Shown here: positions 28,048 to 36,298 of the stretch, piece after piece
Layout of the letters: every line of letters begins with the position of its first letter
Position numbering within the stretch: position 1 is the stretch's first letter
NCBI GenBank assembly: GCA_963713445.1
Contig: CAVQMB010000005.1
Location: 35,511 to 99,510, forward strand
DNA from: CAVQMB01 sp963713445
GTDB taxonomy: Bacteria; Pseudomonadota; Gammaproteobacteria; Competibacterales; Competibacteraceae
Length of the DNA: 64,000 nt
Reading direction: 5' to 3'
The notes under the pieces: model-generated
Databases searched by the model: none
The model's input: only the letters and a program-made list of their open reading frames with translations
What the model was told of the DNA's origin: nothing
Translations under genes and position numbers: made by a program

Positions 28048-29490
28048 ATGGGATCGGTCTTGAAGAAGTGGTTGGTTTTGGTCGGGTTGCTGGCCGCGGT
28101 CGGCGCCGCCGCTGTGGTTTGGCAGCTGGGGCTGGTTGGGGCGCGGCGCGAAACGCCGGCTTACCGCACAGCAGCCGTCGATCGCGGGTCGATCCGGCGG
28201 GTGGTGATCGCCAGTGGCACCGTCAACCCCGTGGTCATCGTCGAGGTCGGCTCGCAGCTCTCCGGCCAGATCGCCGAACTGGATGCCGACTTCAACAGCC
28301 GGGTCAAGGCCGGTCAGGTCATCGCCCGGCTCGATCCGAAGACCTTCAAAGCCCGCGTCGACCAGGCCCAGGCTGATCTGGCGGTAGCCCGGGCCGCAGT
28401 CAGTGTCCAGCAGGCCGGGGTCGCCAAGTCGGAAGCCTTGCTGCACCAGGCGCAGCGCGATCTGACCCGACAGCAGCGTCTGGCGGCCCAGGGCAATGTC
28501 TCGGCCAGCACCCTCGACGCTGCCGGGACCCAGGTCGAGACGGCCAGTGCCGACCTGGTCGTGGCCCGGGCCCAGGTCGATAATGCCCAGGCCGTGGTGA
28601 CATCCAAGCAGGCCTCGCTGGAACAGGCCCGAATCGATCTCGAACGCAGCGTGATACGGTCGCCGATCGACGGGGTCGTGATCGAGCGCAATGTCAACGT
28701 CGGCCAGACCGTGGCCGCCAGTTTGCAGGCGCCTACAGTGTTCAAAATCGCCCAGAATCTGACCCAGGTGCAGATCGAGGCCCAGGTCAACGAGGCTGAT
28801 ATCGGCAACGTGAGTTCGGGCAACCCGGTCACTTTCACCGTCGACGCTTATCCCGAGCATCCCTTCGAAGGCCATGTCAGTCAGGTGCGGCTGGCGGCGA
28901 CGACTCTGCAGAATGTGGTGACCTATACGGTGGTGATCGACGCCGAGAATCCGGACGGCAAGCTGCTGCCAGGCATGACCGCCAATGCCGAGATCGTCAC
29001 CGGCAGTGTCAGCGACGTGCTTCGCGTGCCGAACGAGGCGCTGCGTTTCCGGCCGCCGCAAATGGCGGTCAATGCGGCGTCGGCTACAGCGCGCCGCGAA
29101 CGCCTGGTTGAGCAATTGCAGACAGCGCTGCAACTCGACCCATCGCAAGTCGCAGCCTTGCGCAGGGCGCTGCAGAAATTTCAGCCCGCTGCCGCCAGCG
29201 GCGACCGTGGTACGGTCGACTCGGCAGCGCTACAGGCCGCGTTCCGCCAGCTCGTGGCCACCACATTGCAGCCGCTGCTCAAGCCGCAGCAGCAGCAGGC
29301 TTTCTCGCTCTGGCAGGCCCAGCGCCTAACCCAGCGCAGCGGTATCGTCTGGGTGCTGGGTGCGGATGGCCAGCCGCAGCGCCGCACGGTTCAGCTCGGC
29401 CTCAGCGATGACCGCTACAGCGCTGTCACCGGCGGCGATCTTAAGCCGGGCGAGCGGGTCATCATCGGTGTCAGCAGCAAGCCGGCGTGA
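28048..29490 (+). CDS. macA: MacA-like periplasmic adaptor of an ABC efflux system
   Basis: 480-residue membrane-fusion protein that would bridge a MacB-type ABC transporter to an outer-membrane channel. It has an N-terminal membrane anchor (VLVGLLAAVGAAAVVW), a barrel-sandwich region with SGTVNPVVIVEVGSQLSGQI, a long coiled-coil hairpin (about residues 90-190, Ala/Gln/Val rich), and a beta-barrel domain with IDGVVIERNVNVGQTVAAS. Between about residues 340 and 440 there is an extra helical segment rich in Gln/Ala/Leu, before the membrane-proximal domain resumes at IVWVLGADGQPQ. The stop overlaps the ATPase start. A TTG at 28060 with AGGATGGGA upstream is an alternative start. Confidence 0.9.
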   Translation: MGSVLKKWLVLVGLLAAVGAAAVVWQLGLVGARRETPAYRTAAVDRGSIRRVVIASGTVNPVVIVEVGSQLSGQIAELDADFNSRVKAGQVIARLDPKTFKARVDQAQADLAVARAAVSVQQAGVAKSEALLHQAQRDLTRQQRLAAQGNVSASTLDAAGTQVETASADLVVARAQVDNAQAVVTSKQASLEQARIDLERSVIRSPIDGVVIERNVNVGQTVAASLQAPTVFKIAQNLTQVQIEAQVNEADIGNVSSGNPVTFTVDAYPEHPFEGHVSQVRLAATTLQNVVTYTVVIDAENPDGKLLPGMTANAEIVTGSVSDVLRVPNEALRFRPPQMAVNAASATARRERLVEQLQTALQLDPSQVAALRRALQKFQPAAASGDRGTVDSAALQAAFRQLVATTLQPLLKPQQQQAFSLWQAQRLTQRSGIVWVLGADGQPQRRTVQLGLSDDRYSAVTGGDLKPGERVIIGVSSKPA

Positions 29491-30212
29491 TGACCACCAC
29501 TGTGTCCGAACCGCTGATCGTCTGTGACGGCCTCAGCAAGACCTACCGGGTTGGTGAACGCGATTTGCCGGCCCTGGTCGACGTAACGCTGGAAATCGAC
29601 AGCGGGGAGTTCGTTGCCATCATGGGGCCATCCGGATCCGGCAAGTCGACCCTGATGAATCTGATTGGTGCGCTCGACGTGCCGAGCCGCGGTTCACTGC
29701 GTATCGCCGGCCGCGAGGTCGCGACCCTGTCGGCCGACGAGCTGGCCGAGCTGCGCAACAGCACCATTGGCTTCGTATTCCAGCAGTTCAATCTACTGCC
29801 ACGAATGTCGGCCCTCGACAACGTCCGCCTCCCATTGTTGTATGCCCGGTCCGGCCGTCACGATGTCGATGACCGGGCGCGCGGGCGGCTGGCGCAGGTG
29901 GGGCTCGCCGACCGCGCCGACCATCGCCCGGCGCAACTCTCCGGCGGCCAGCAGCAACGGGTGGCGATTGCCCGGGCGCTGGTCAACAACCCGCGGATTC
30001 TGCTGGCGGATGAGCCGACCGGAGCGCTCGATACCGCCACTTCCATGGAAATCATGGCGTTGTTCGGCGCGCTCAATGACCAGGGTCTGACCGTGGTGCT
30101 GGTTACCCATGAATCTGATATCGCCGCGGTGGCGCGCCGTCAGCTGCGGTTTCGTGATGGCCGGCTGGTCGAGGACAGTGCCCAGGCACCGCTGCGCCAG
30201 GTGGCGCCATGA
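29490..30212 (+). CDS. ABC transporter ATP-binding protein, MacB/LolD type
   Basis: 240-residue ATPase of the MacB/LolD family. Walker A is MGPSGSGKST, the Q-loop VFQQFNLLPRMSALDNV is family-typical, the ABC signature is LSGGQQQR, and Walker B ILLADEPTGALD is followed by the H-loop VTHE. Start is the ATG overlapping the adaptor stop (TGATG); a GTG three bases earlier also fits. Unlike E. coli MacB, ATPase and permease are separate genes here. Confidence 0.95.
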   Translation: MTTTVSEPLIVCDGLSKTYRVGERDLPALVDVTLEIDSGEFVAIMGPSGSGKSTLMNLIGALDVPSRGSLRIAGREVATLSADELAELRNSTIGFVFQQFNLLPRMSALDNVRLPLLYARSGRHDVDDRARGRLAQVGLADRADHRPAQLSGGQQQRVAIARALVNNPRILLADEPTGALDTATSMEIMALFGALNDQGLTVVLVTHESDIAAVARRQLRFRDGRLVEDSAQAPLRQVAP

Positions 30213-31441
30213 CCCTGCTCGACAGCATCAAGGTGGCGGTCGCGGCGTTGCGCAGCAATCCATTGCGCAGCATGCTGACCACGCTCGGCATCATAATCGG
30301 GGTGGGTGCAGTGATCGTGATGGTGGCGCTGGGCAACGGTGCCCGTCAGGAGGTCACCCGCCAGATCGAGGCACTGGGTACCAACGTTCTGATGGTCTTC
30401 CCCGGCTCCAGCCGGGTTCATGGGCGCCATGCCGGCGCCGGTACGGCGCCGGCGCTGTCGGAAGCCGATATGAGCGCGATCCGCAACGATGTGCCGGGTG
30501 TGGTGGCGGTTTCGGGTTCGCTGGCGACTGCAGCGCCGGTAGTCTACGGCAACGTCAACTGGACCACCAGTGTGATCGGGGTTCACCCGCAGTACCTGCA
30601 GATCCGTGACTGGACACTCGCCAACGGCCACGGGTTTACCGCCCAGGAAGCCCGCGCCGGGGCTACCGTCGCGCTGTTGGGCCAGACCGTGGCGCAGCAG
30701 CTGTTCCCGGGTCTCGATCCGCTGGGGGCCCGGATCCGCATCCGCAACGTGCCGTTTACCGTGATCGGAGTGCTGGAGGCCAAGGGCCAGTCGACCTTCG
30801 GTCGCGACCAGGACGATGTGGTGCTGGTGCCGATCAAGGCCGCCCGGGGACGACTGGTGGGACGTGACAGCGTGGTGCCGGATCAGGTCGGCATGGTGTC
30901 GGTGAAGCTGGCCCAGGGCGCTGATCTGACGGCCGCTCAGCACGGCATCGAACGGCTGCTGCGCCGGCGGCGGCGTATTCCGCCGGGTACTGATGACGAT
31001 TTTGCGGTACGCAATCTGGCTGAATTCCTGCGCGCCCGCACCGCCACCCAGGACACCCTGAGCCTGCTGCTGGGCGTGACCGCGGCGATCTCACTGGTAG
31101 TCGGCGGGATCGGCATTATGAACATCATGCTGGTTTCGGTCACCGAGCGGACCCGCGAGATCGGCCTGCGGATGGCTTTGGGCGCCCGCCGACGCGACAT
31201 CCTGCTGCAATTCCTGGTCGAGGCGGTGACCCTGTGTCTGGTGGGTGGCGTGCTGGGGTTGATGTTCGGTCTGGCGGTGATCGTGGCGGTGGCCACGGTG
31301 GCTGGCTGGCCGGTGGTGGTAAGCCCGGGCATCGTGTTGCTGGCCTTGCTGGCGTCGGCCGCGGTCGGCGTTTTCTTCGGCTTTTTTCCGGCCCGCCGGG
31401 CGGCCCGGCTTAACCCGATCGAAGCGCTGCGGTTCGAATGA
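30209..31441 (+). CDS. MacB-like FtsX-type ABC permease
   Basis: 410-residue permease with the MacB topology: a first membrane helix near residues 20-42 (LTTLGIIIGVGAVIVMVALG), a large periplasmic MacB_PCD domain, and three C-terminal helices forming the FtsX domain (about 285-400). The conserved GGIGIMNIMLVSVTERTREIGLRMALGARRRDI text is split across this boundary. The stop of the ATPase gene overlaps its ATG by four bases. With the adaptor it forms a complete inner-membrane tripartite exporter; the outer-membrane channel is not encoded here and the substrate is unknown. Confidence 0.93.
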   Translation: MTLLDSIKVAVAALRSNPLRSMLTTLGIIIGVGAVIVMVALGNGARQEVTRQIEALGTNVLMVFPGSSRVHGRHAGAGTAPALSEADMSAIRNDVPGVVAVSGSLATAAPVVYGNVNWTTSVIGVHPQYLQIRDWTLANGHGFTAQEARAGATVALLGQTVAQQLFPGLDPLGARIRIRNVPFTVIGVLEAKGQSTFGRDQDDVVLVPIKAARGRLVGRDSVVPDQVGMVSVKLAQGADLTAAQHGIERLLRRRRRIPPGTDDDFAVRNLAEFLRARTATQDTLSLLLGVTAAISLVVGGIGIMNIMLVSVTERTREIGLRMALGARRRDILLQFLVEAVTLCLVGGVLGLMFGLAVIVAVATVAGWPVVVSPGIVLLALLASAAVGVFFGFFPARRAARLNPIEALRFE

Positions 31442-31450
31442 ATAGCGGCC

Positions 31451-32176
31451 TCAGTGCAGTCCCAGCAGACGCACCAGTAGCGGCACCAGCAGCGCGGTCA
31501 ACAGCGCGTTCAGGCCCATCGCCAGGCCGCTGAAGGCGCCCGCCAGCGGGCTGATCTGGAAGGCCCGCGCCGTGCCGATGCCGTGCGAGGCCACGCCCAG
31601 CGCGAAACCCTTGACGCTGTCGTCGCCGATCCGCAGCCAGCCCAGCAGCAACGGACCGGTGACAGCGCCGGTGATGCCGGTGAGGATCACCAGCACGGCG
31701 GTGAGCGAGGGCAGCCCGCCGATCTTCTCGGCGATGCCCATAGCGACCGGCGTGGTGACCGATTTGGGTGCTACCGACAGCACCAGCAGGCGGCTGCCTC
31801 CCAACAGCCAGACCAGGCCCATGGCACTGACGATGGCGGTCATCGAGCCGGCCAGCAGCGCCCCCATGATCGGCAATAGCTGGCGCCTGACGCGGCCGAA
31901 ATGCTGGTACAGCGGGACCGCCAGGGCCACAGTCGCTGGCCCCAGCAGGAAGTGGATGAACTGGGCGCCGGCGAAATAGCGCGGGTAAGGTGTCCCGGTA
32001 ACCAGCAGCAGGAGCACCAGAGCGGTGACTGCCAGCAATACCGGATTGAGCAGCGGGGTCTGGCCACAGCGGCGATAGATCGCCACCCCACCCAGATAGG
32101 CCAGCAGCGTGAGGTTAAGATGTAATAGCGGGGAAGCCGCCAGGTAGACCCACAGCTGGGCCAGGGCCTCATTCAT
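31451..32176 (-). CDS. lrgB: LrgB/CidB-family membrane protein
   Basis: 241-residue polytopic protein with about six to seven membrane helices and the LrgB signatures PKSVTTPVAMGIAEKIGG and GVASHGIGTARAFQ. In E. coli the homologue YohK, and in plants PLGG1, are linked to export of glycolate/glycerate or control of murein hydrolases. Its start overlaps the end of lrgA by eight bases, so the two are translated together. Confidence 0.93.
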   Translation of the reverse strand: MNEALAQLWVYLAASPLLHLNLTLLAYLGGVAIYRRCGQTPLLNPVLLAVTALVLLLLVTGTPYPRYFAGAQFIHFLLGPATVALAVPLYQHFGRVRRQLLPIMGALLAGSMTAIVSAMGLVWLLGGSRLLVLSVAPKSVTTPVAMGIAEKIGGLPSLTAVLVILTGITGAVTGPLLLGWLRIGDDSVKGFALGVASHGIGTARAFQISPLAGAFSGLAMGLNALLTALLVPLLVRLLGLH

Positions 32177-32525
32177 GCTGCAGGGCTCCAGTCAGGCGCA
32201 GCAGCACGCGCATGACCAGTGCGGTGACCGCGATCGCCGCCAGGGTGCTGCCGAGCAGCGCCAGGCCCAGGGGCAGCCAGGCGTGTGCCAGTCGCGGCAG
32301 ATACTGCACGATGCCTACTCCGGCTGGTACGAATAGCAGTGACAGATGTTCCAGCAAGGTGTGGCTGGTACGCCCCAGGTCATTACCGACCCGGCGGCGC
32401 CAGGCCAGCACCAGGAACAGCAGTGCCAGGCCCAGCACCGGTCCCGGCAGCGGTAGCCCGCCGGCCTGGACCAGGATTTCGCCCAGCAATTGGAATCCCA
32501 ATAGCACAGCAAATGCCTCCAGCAT
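32169..32525 (-). CDS. lrgA: LrgA/CidA-family membrane protein
   Basis: 118-residue holin-like protein with four predicted membrane helices and the CidA/LrgA core (GFQLLGEILVQAGGLPLPGPVLG, LLFVPAGVGIVQY). A GTG at 32543 opens the frame, but CGGAG sits eight bases before the ATG at 32525, which is preferred. It is divergent from the thioesterase gene and partner of lrgB. Confidence 0.9.
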   Translation of the reverse strand: MLEAFAVLLGFQLLGEILVQAGGLPLPGPVLGLALLFLVLAWRRRVGNDLGRTSHTLLEHLSLLFVPAGVGIVQYLPRLAHAWLPLGLALLGSTLAAIAVTALVMRVLLRLTGALQHE

Positions 32526-32630
32526 CGCAACAGTCTCCGGCACGTGTCGTTGAGATTGGATATTAGAGTCCGCTGCGGGTTGCTGTCAGGGACTACAATA
32601 GCGCCATCGTCTGAACCGAGGAGCCGATTC

Positions 32631-33062
32631 TTGACGTTCGATCCTGCTGACAGCAATTTCAACCGCCTGATCGGCTTTGAAATAGCCGACTGGCGTGAAG
32701 ACTACGCTGAACTGAATCTCACCGTCGCCGAACACCACCTCAATCGTTCCGGGGTACCGCACGGTGGCGTGCTGGCCACGCTGATCGATGCCGCCGGCGG
32801 TTTGGCCGGCTGCTTCTGCCGTGAGCCCGGTCGGGTGCGCCAGGCGCTGACCCTGTCGATGACAGTCAATTATGCCGGTCAGGCCGGACACGGTCAGTTG
32901 CGCGTCGTGGGACGGCGCCGGGGCGGCGGCCGCAGAATATTCTTCGCCAGCGTTGAGATTTTCGATGACGCTGACAACGTGGTCGCCTTGGGCGAGGGCA
33001 CTTACCGCTACCGTCGTGGCAGCGAGGACCCGGCCGGTGTAACACTGGAGCAGGACCAATGA
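32631..33062 (+). CDS. PaaI-family hotdog thioesterase, TTG start
   Basis: 143-residue hotdog-fold protein with the catalytic-site text NRSGVPHGGVLATLIDAAGG, characteristic of PaaI/phenylacetic-acid-type thioesterases. The frame is open to 32544, but GAGGAG at 32618-32623 is seven bases from a TTG at 32631, giving a family-like N terminus (TFDPADSNFNRLIGF). Its last codon overlaps the hutH start (ATGA), so it may be co-translated with hutH; a functional link is not obvious. Confidence 0.85.
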   Translation: MTFDPADSNFNRLIGFEIADWREDYAELNLTVAEHHLNRSGVPHGGVLATLIDAAGGLAGCFCREPGRVRQALTLSMTVNYAGQAGHGQLRVVGRRRGGGRRIFFASVEIFDDADNVVALGEGTYRYRRGSEDPAGVTLEQDQ

Positions 33063-34588
33063 ACGCCGTAATCACGCTGACGCCCGGCGAACTGGATCTG
33101 GCAACGCTGCGGACTGCCTTTCAGAAACCGTTGCAGATCAGCCTTGCGCAGGCCGCCTGGCCGGCCATAGCCAGCAGCCAGCGGGCGGTGACCGAGATGA
33201 TCGACGCCGGCGAAACCGTATATGGTATCAATACCGGCTTCGGGCGCCTGGCGCAGACCCGCATTGACCGCGGTCAGCTAGCGCAGCTGCAACGCAATCT
33301 GTTGCTGTCGCACGCGACCGGTACGGGCGCCGCGCTGGATGATGCTACCGTGCGGCTGGTGTTGCTGCTCAAGATCAACAGTCTGGCGCGCGGCTATTCC
33401 GGGGTGCGACCGGTGCTGATCGAGACCCTGTTGCGTCTGCTCAACGCGGGCATCTATCCGTGTATTCCGGGTCAGGGTTCAGTGGGGGCGTCGGGTGATC
33501 TGGCGCCGCTTGCGCACCTCAGCCTGGCGCTGCTCGGTATCGGCGAGGTGCGTTGTGCCGGCCGCCGGATGCCAGCGGCCGAGGCGCTGCAGGCAGCGGC
33601 CATCGGGCCGCTGGAATTGGCGGCCAAGGAGGGACTGGCGTTGCTGAATGGCACCCAGGTGTCGACGGCTCTGGCGCTGAAAGGGCTGTTCGAGGCTGAA
33701 CGCAATGTCCGTGCTGCGCTGGTCGCCGGGGCCATGAGTGTCGAGGCGGCCTTGGGCAGCCATCGCCCGTTCGACGCCCGGATTCATGAGCTGCGGGGGC
33801 ACGCTGGCCAGATCCGGGCGGCGGCACTGTACCGCTATCTGCTGGGCGCCAGCGCCATCAACCGCTCGCACGAACGCTGCGACCGGGTCCAGGATCCCTA
33901 CTGCCTGCGCTGCCAACCGCAGGTGATGGGCGCCTGCCTGGATCAGCTCGTCCACGTGGCCGGCATTCTGACCACGGAGGCCAATGCGGTATCCGACAAT
34001 CCGCTGGTGTTCAGCGAACCCGCCGAGGCTATCTCCGGCGGCAACTTCCACGCTGAACCGGTGGCCTTTGCCGCCGACAACCTGGCACTGGCAGCGGCCG
34101 AGACCGGGGCCCTGGCCGAGCGCCGCATTGCCATGCTGATCGACACCGGTATCAGTCAGTTACCGCCGTTTCTGGTGCGCGAGCCGGGCCTCAACTCCGG
34201 CTTCATGATCGCCCACGTGACCGCCGCCGCGCTGGCGAGCGAGAACAAATCGCTGGCCCACCCGGCCAGTGTCGACAGCCTGCCGACCTCGGCCAACCAG
34301 GAGGACCACGTCAGCATGGCGACCTTCGCCGCCCGCCGGCTGGGCGCACTCAACGCCAATGTCGAAGGCATCGTCACCATCGAGCTGCTGGCCGCTGCCC
34401 AGGGCATCGATCTGCGCCGCCCGCTGACCACCACCGAACCACTGGAAACCGCCCACGCGCGCGTGCGCCAACGGATTGCGCGCTGGGATCAGGACCGCTA
34501 CTTTGCCGCCGATATAGCGGCCGGGCGCGAACTGGTGGCTGCGGATTGTTTTGCCGACCTGCTGCCCGAGCCGCTGCTGGCGGGCTAG
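33059..34588 (+). CDS. hutH: Histidine ammonia-lyase
   Basis: 509-residue lyase that removes ammonia from L-histidine to make urocanate. The self-processing MIO cofactor tripeptide Ala-Ser-Gly is at about residues 144-146 within GSVGASGDLAPLAH. YGINTGFGRL near residue 55-65, the RVQDPYCLRC-like segment (seen as DRVQDPYCLRCQPQVMG) and QEDHVSM are also present. No hutU, hutI or hutG follows, so histidine degradation would need genes elsewhere. It ends next to the convergent CobT-like gene with a four-base overlap. Confidence 0.96.
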   Translation: MNAVITLTPGELDLATLRTAFQKPLQISLAQAAWPAIASSQRAVTEMIDAGETVYGINTGFGRLAQTRIDRGQLAQLQRNLLLSHATGTGAALDDATVRLVLLLKINSLARGYSGVRPVLIETLLRLLNAGIYPCIPGQGSVGASGDLAPLAHLSLALLGIGEVRCAGRRMPAAEALQAAAIGPLELAAKEGLALLNGTQVSTALALKGLFEAERNVRAALVAGAMSVEAALGSHRPFDARIHELRGHAGQIRAAALYRYLLGASAINRSHERCDRVQDPYCLRCQPQVMGACLDQLVHVAGILTTEANAVSDNPLVFSEPAEAISGGNFHAEPVAFAADNLALAAAETGALAERRIAMLIDTGISQLPPFLVREPGLNSGFMIAHVTAAALASENKSLAHPASVDSLPTSANQEDHVSMATFAARRLGALNANVEGIVTIELLAAAQGIDLRRPLTTTEPLETAHARVRQRIARWDQDRYFAADIAAGRELVAADCFADLLPEPLLAG

Positions 34589-35643
34589 GTGGCTCCGGTA
34601 TCAGGACCGGGATCGGGATCACGGCCGGTTGCGGTGGGGGCGTCGTTGAGCAATGCCACCGCGCTTCTCAGCAACGGATAGGCCAGCGCCGCACCGGTGC
34701 CCAGGCCCAGCCGGAGCCGCAGGTCGAGCAGCGGCCGGCCGTGCAGTTGCTGGAGCATCAGGGCGTGCGCCGCATCATCCGAATGGTGGCCGGCGATGCA
34801 GTAATCGAGCACGCCGGGATGCAGCGCCCGCGCGGCGAGCAGGGCACTGCCGGTGACGAAACCGTCGATCAGGATCACCATGCCCCGCTCGGCGGCGCGC
34901 AGCATGCCGCCACAGATAGCGGCAATCTCGAAGCCGCCGAACTCGGCCAGCAGGCCAAGCGGATCACGCCTCAGTTCCGGTGTTGCCACCCGCTCCCGGG
35001 CCTGGCGCAGTATCTTGATTCTGTGATAGCCGCCGGCCGCGTCAAGTCCGTCTCCGCTGCCCACACAACGCTCCAGCGGCAGCTTGCAGAGCAATGCCAT
35101 CAGCAGGGCTGCGCTGGCGTTGTTGCCACTGCCGAGCGCGCCGAAACCGACAATATTGCAGCCGCCATCGAGCAACTGGTCAACGACGTTGGCGCCGCTG
35201 GTCAGGGCTTGTTCACACTGCCTGCGGGTCATGGCCGGGTGCGAAACATAGTTGGCGGTGCCACGGGCAACCTTGGCACGTACCAGCGGGGCATCGCCGG
35301 GGAAATCGTAATCGACACCGACATCCACCAGCACCAGATCCAGCCCGTTCTCGTGTGCCAGTACGTTGATGATACTGGTGCCGGCAAGGATATCCAGCAT
35401 CGTTCGCGGCGTCATGTCGGCCGGCTCGGCGCTGATGGTTTCCACCATGGCTCCGTGGTCAGCGGCGAACAGCGCGATGGTCGGTTTGCTGAGGTGTGGC
35501 GTCAGTGTGTTCTGGATTAGCCCGATGCGCAGTGCAAGCCGGCCCAGCACACCCAGCGATCCGGGCAGCCTGGCCTTCTCATCGAGGCGCTGCTGCAGTT
35601 GGGTGCGGAGACTGGTCGCTACCGGCTGAATCGCAAAATCCAT
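34585..35643 (-). CDS. cobT: CobT-like phosphoribosyltransferase lacking the catalytic glutamates
   Basis: 352 residues, the normal size of nicotinate-nucleotide:5,6-dimethylbenzimidazole phosphoribosyltransferase, which builds the lower ligand of cobalamin. N-terminal ADHGA, GGFEIAAICGGMLRAAERGMV and IDGFVTGSALL identify the family. Two key places differ. The GEMGIGNTT motif (Glu174 in the Salmonella enzyme) reads GALGSGNNA, and the general-base motif R-L-G-E-G-T/S-G-A-A (Glu317) reads RLGLGTGAA. Both catalytic glutamates are therefore missing in this reading. The call is family-level; activity as CobT is doubtful. It lies 25 bases after the CobN-like gene, in one direction with the aminotransferase. 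Confidence 0.75.
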   Translation of the reverse strand: MDFAIQPVATSLRTQLQQRLDEKARLPGSLGVLGRLALRIGLIQNTLTPHLSKPTIALFAADHGAMVETISAEPADMTPRTMLDILAGTSIINVLAHENGLDLVLVDVGVDYDFPGDAPLVRAKVARGTANYVSHPAMTRRQCEQALTSGANVVDQLLDGGCNIVGFGALGSGNNASAALLMALLCKLPLERCVGSGDGLDAAGGYHRIKILRQARERVATPELRRDPLGLLAEFGGFEIAAICGGMLRAAERGMVILIDGFVTGSALLAARALHPGVLDYCIAGHHSDDAAHALMLQQLHGRPLLDLRLRLGLGTGAALAYPLLRSAVALLNDAPTATGRDPDPGPDTGAT

Positions 35644-35668
35644 GGCGTATCCGTGTTCTTCGACACGA

Positions 35669-36289
35669 CTAGCAGGTGGCCGCGGCGCATACGTCGATCG
35701 CCACAGTGATTCGCAGAGTGTCCCGCAGCCAGCAACAGAAGGCCAGATACCCGTGCGGCGGTGCCTGTGCCGGATCGATGTCCCCGGCCACGGCCGCCAG
35801 GCGGTAGCCGGTCACTGGCGACCGGCCGACCGCGACGGGCCCGGGCTGCCAGCGGGGCAGCAAAAAGCGGCCGCAGTCCAGCTCACCAGGCCGGAATAGC
35901 GGGTCTTCCTCGACGGGTCCCCAGCGCTGCAACACCGCGGTCTGGAAAGGAGTGGGGAGGGTCCCGAAAAACAGCTCATAGTCGCTGCGGGCCAGCTCCT
36001 CGCCGCCAGGGCCGGCCTGTTGCAGCTGCGCCAGTAGGGCCGCGTGATCAGTCGGCAACGTGTTCACTGCGTAGCCGGCCCGGTGCAACCGCGTCAGCAG
36101 CTCATCGAACTCGGTGCTGGTCGTGGCGGCGGCCAGAATGATCGCCAGCCGCCTGTCAGCTGTCGGCGTGGCCTCGATTCGCTCTGCCAGTGCCTGGCGT
36201 TCGGCAGCATCGAACGCCAGCAGCACCGGTTCGCCGAGACCCGGGCCCAGTCTCAGCCTGGTGACCAAATCAGTGCCGGACACCGCCAT
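35669..36289 (-). CDS. Standalone fragment of cobaltochelatase subunit CobN
   Basis: 206 residues resembling an internal block of CobN, whose usual length is about 1,200 residues. Recognisable landmarks are RRLAIILA, the L-x-R-L-H-R-A-G-Y-x-V segment, SDYELFFGTLPTPF, RWGPVEEDPLFRPG, GRFLLP, and PPHGYLAFCCWLR. The H-x-G-K-H-G-N-x-E-W motif that follows immediately in full CobN is absent; the protein ends instead in a short Cys-containing tail (VCAAATC). Start and stop are intact and spacing to neighbours (9 and 25 bases) is operon-like. It could be a relic of a deleted cobN or a reduced protein of new function. Confidence 0.65.
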   Translation of the reverse strand: MAVSGTDLVTRLRLGPGLGEPVLLAFDAAERQALAERIEATPTADRRLAIILAAATTSTEFDELLTRLHRAGYAVNTLPTDHAALLAQLQQAGPGGEELARSDYELFFGTLPTPFQTAVLQRWGPVEEDPLFRPGELDCGRFLLPRWQPGPVAVGRSPVTGYRLAAVAGDIDPAQAPPHGYLAFCCWLRDTLRITVAIDVCAAATC

Positions 36290-36298
36290 CGTGCAGGG

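Noticed and set aside
27250..29148. A 632-codon open frame on the minus strand running through the exporter adaptor gene
   Set aside because: Only the last third (from 27,921 down) has family resemblance (ChaC). The rest is the antisense of the MacA-like gene, which is open because of high GC.
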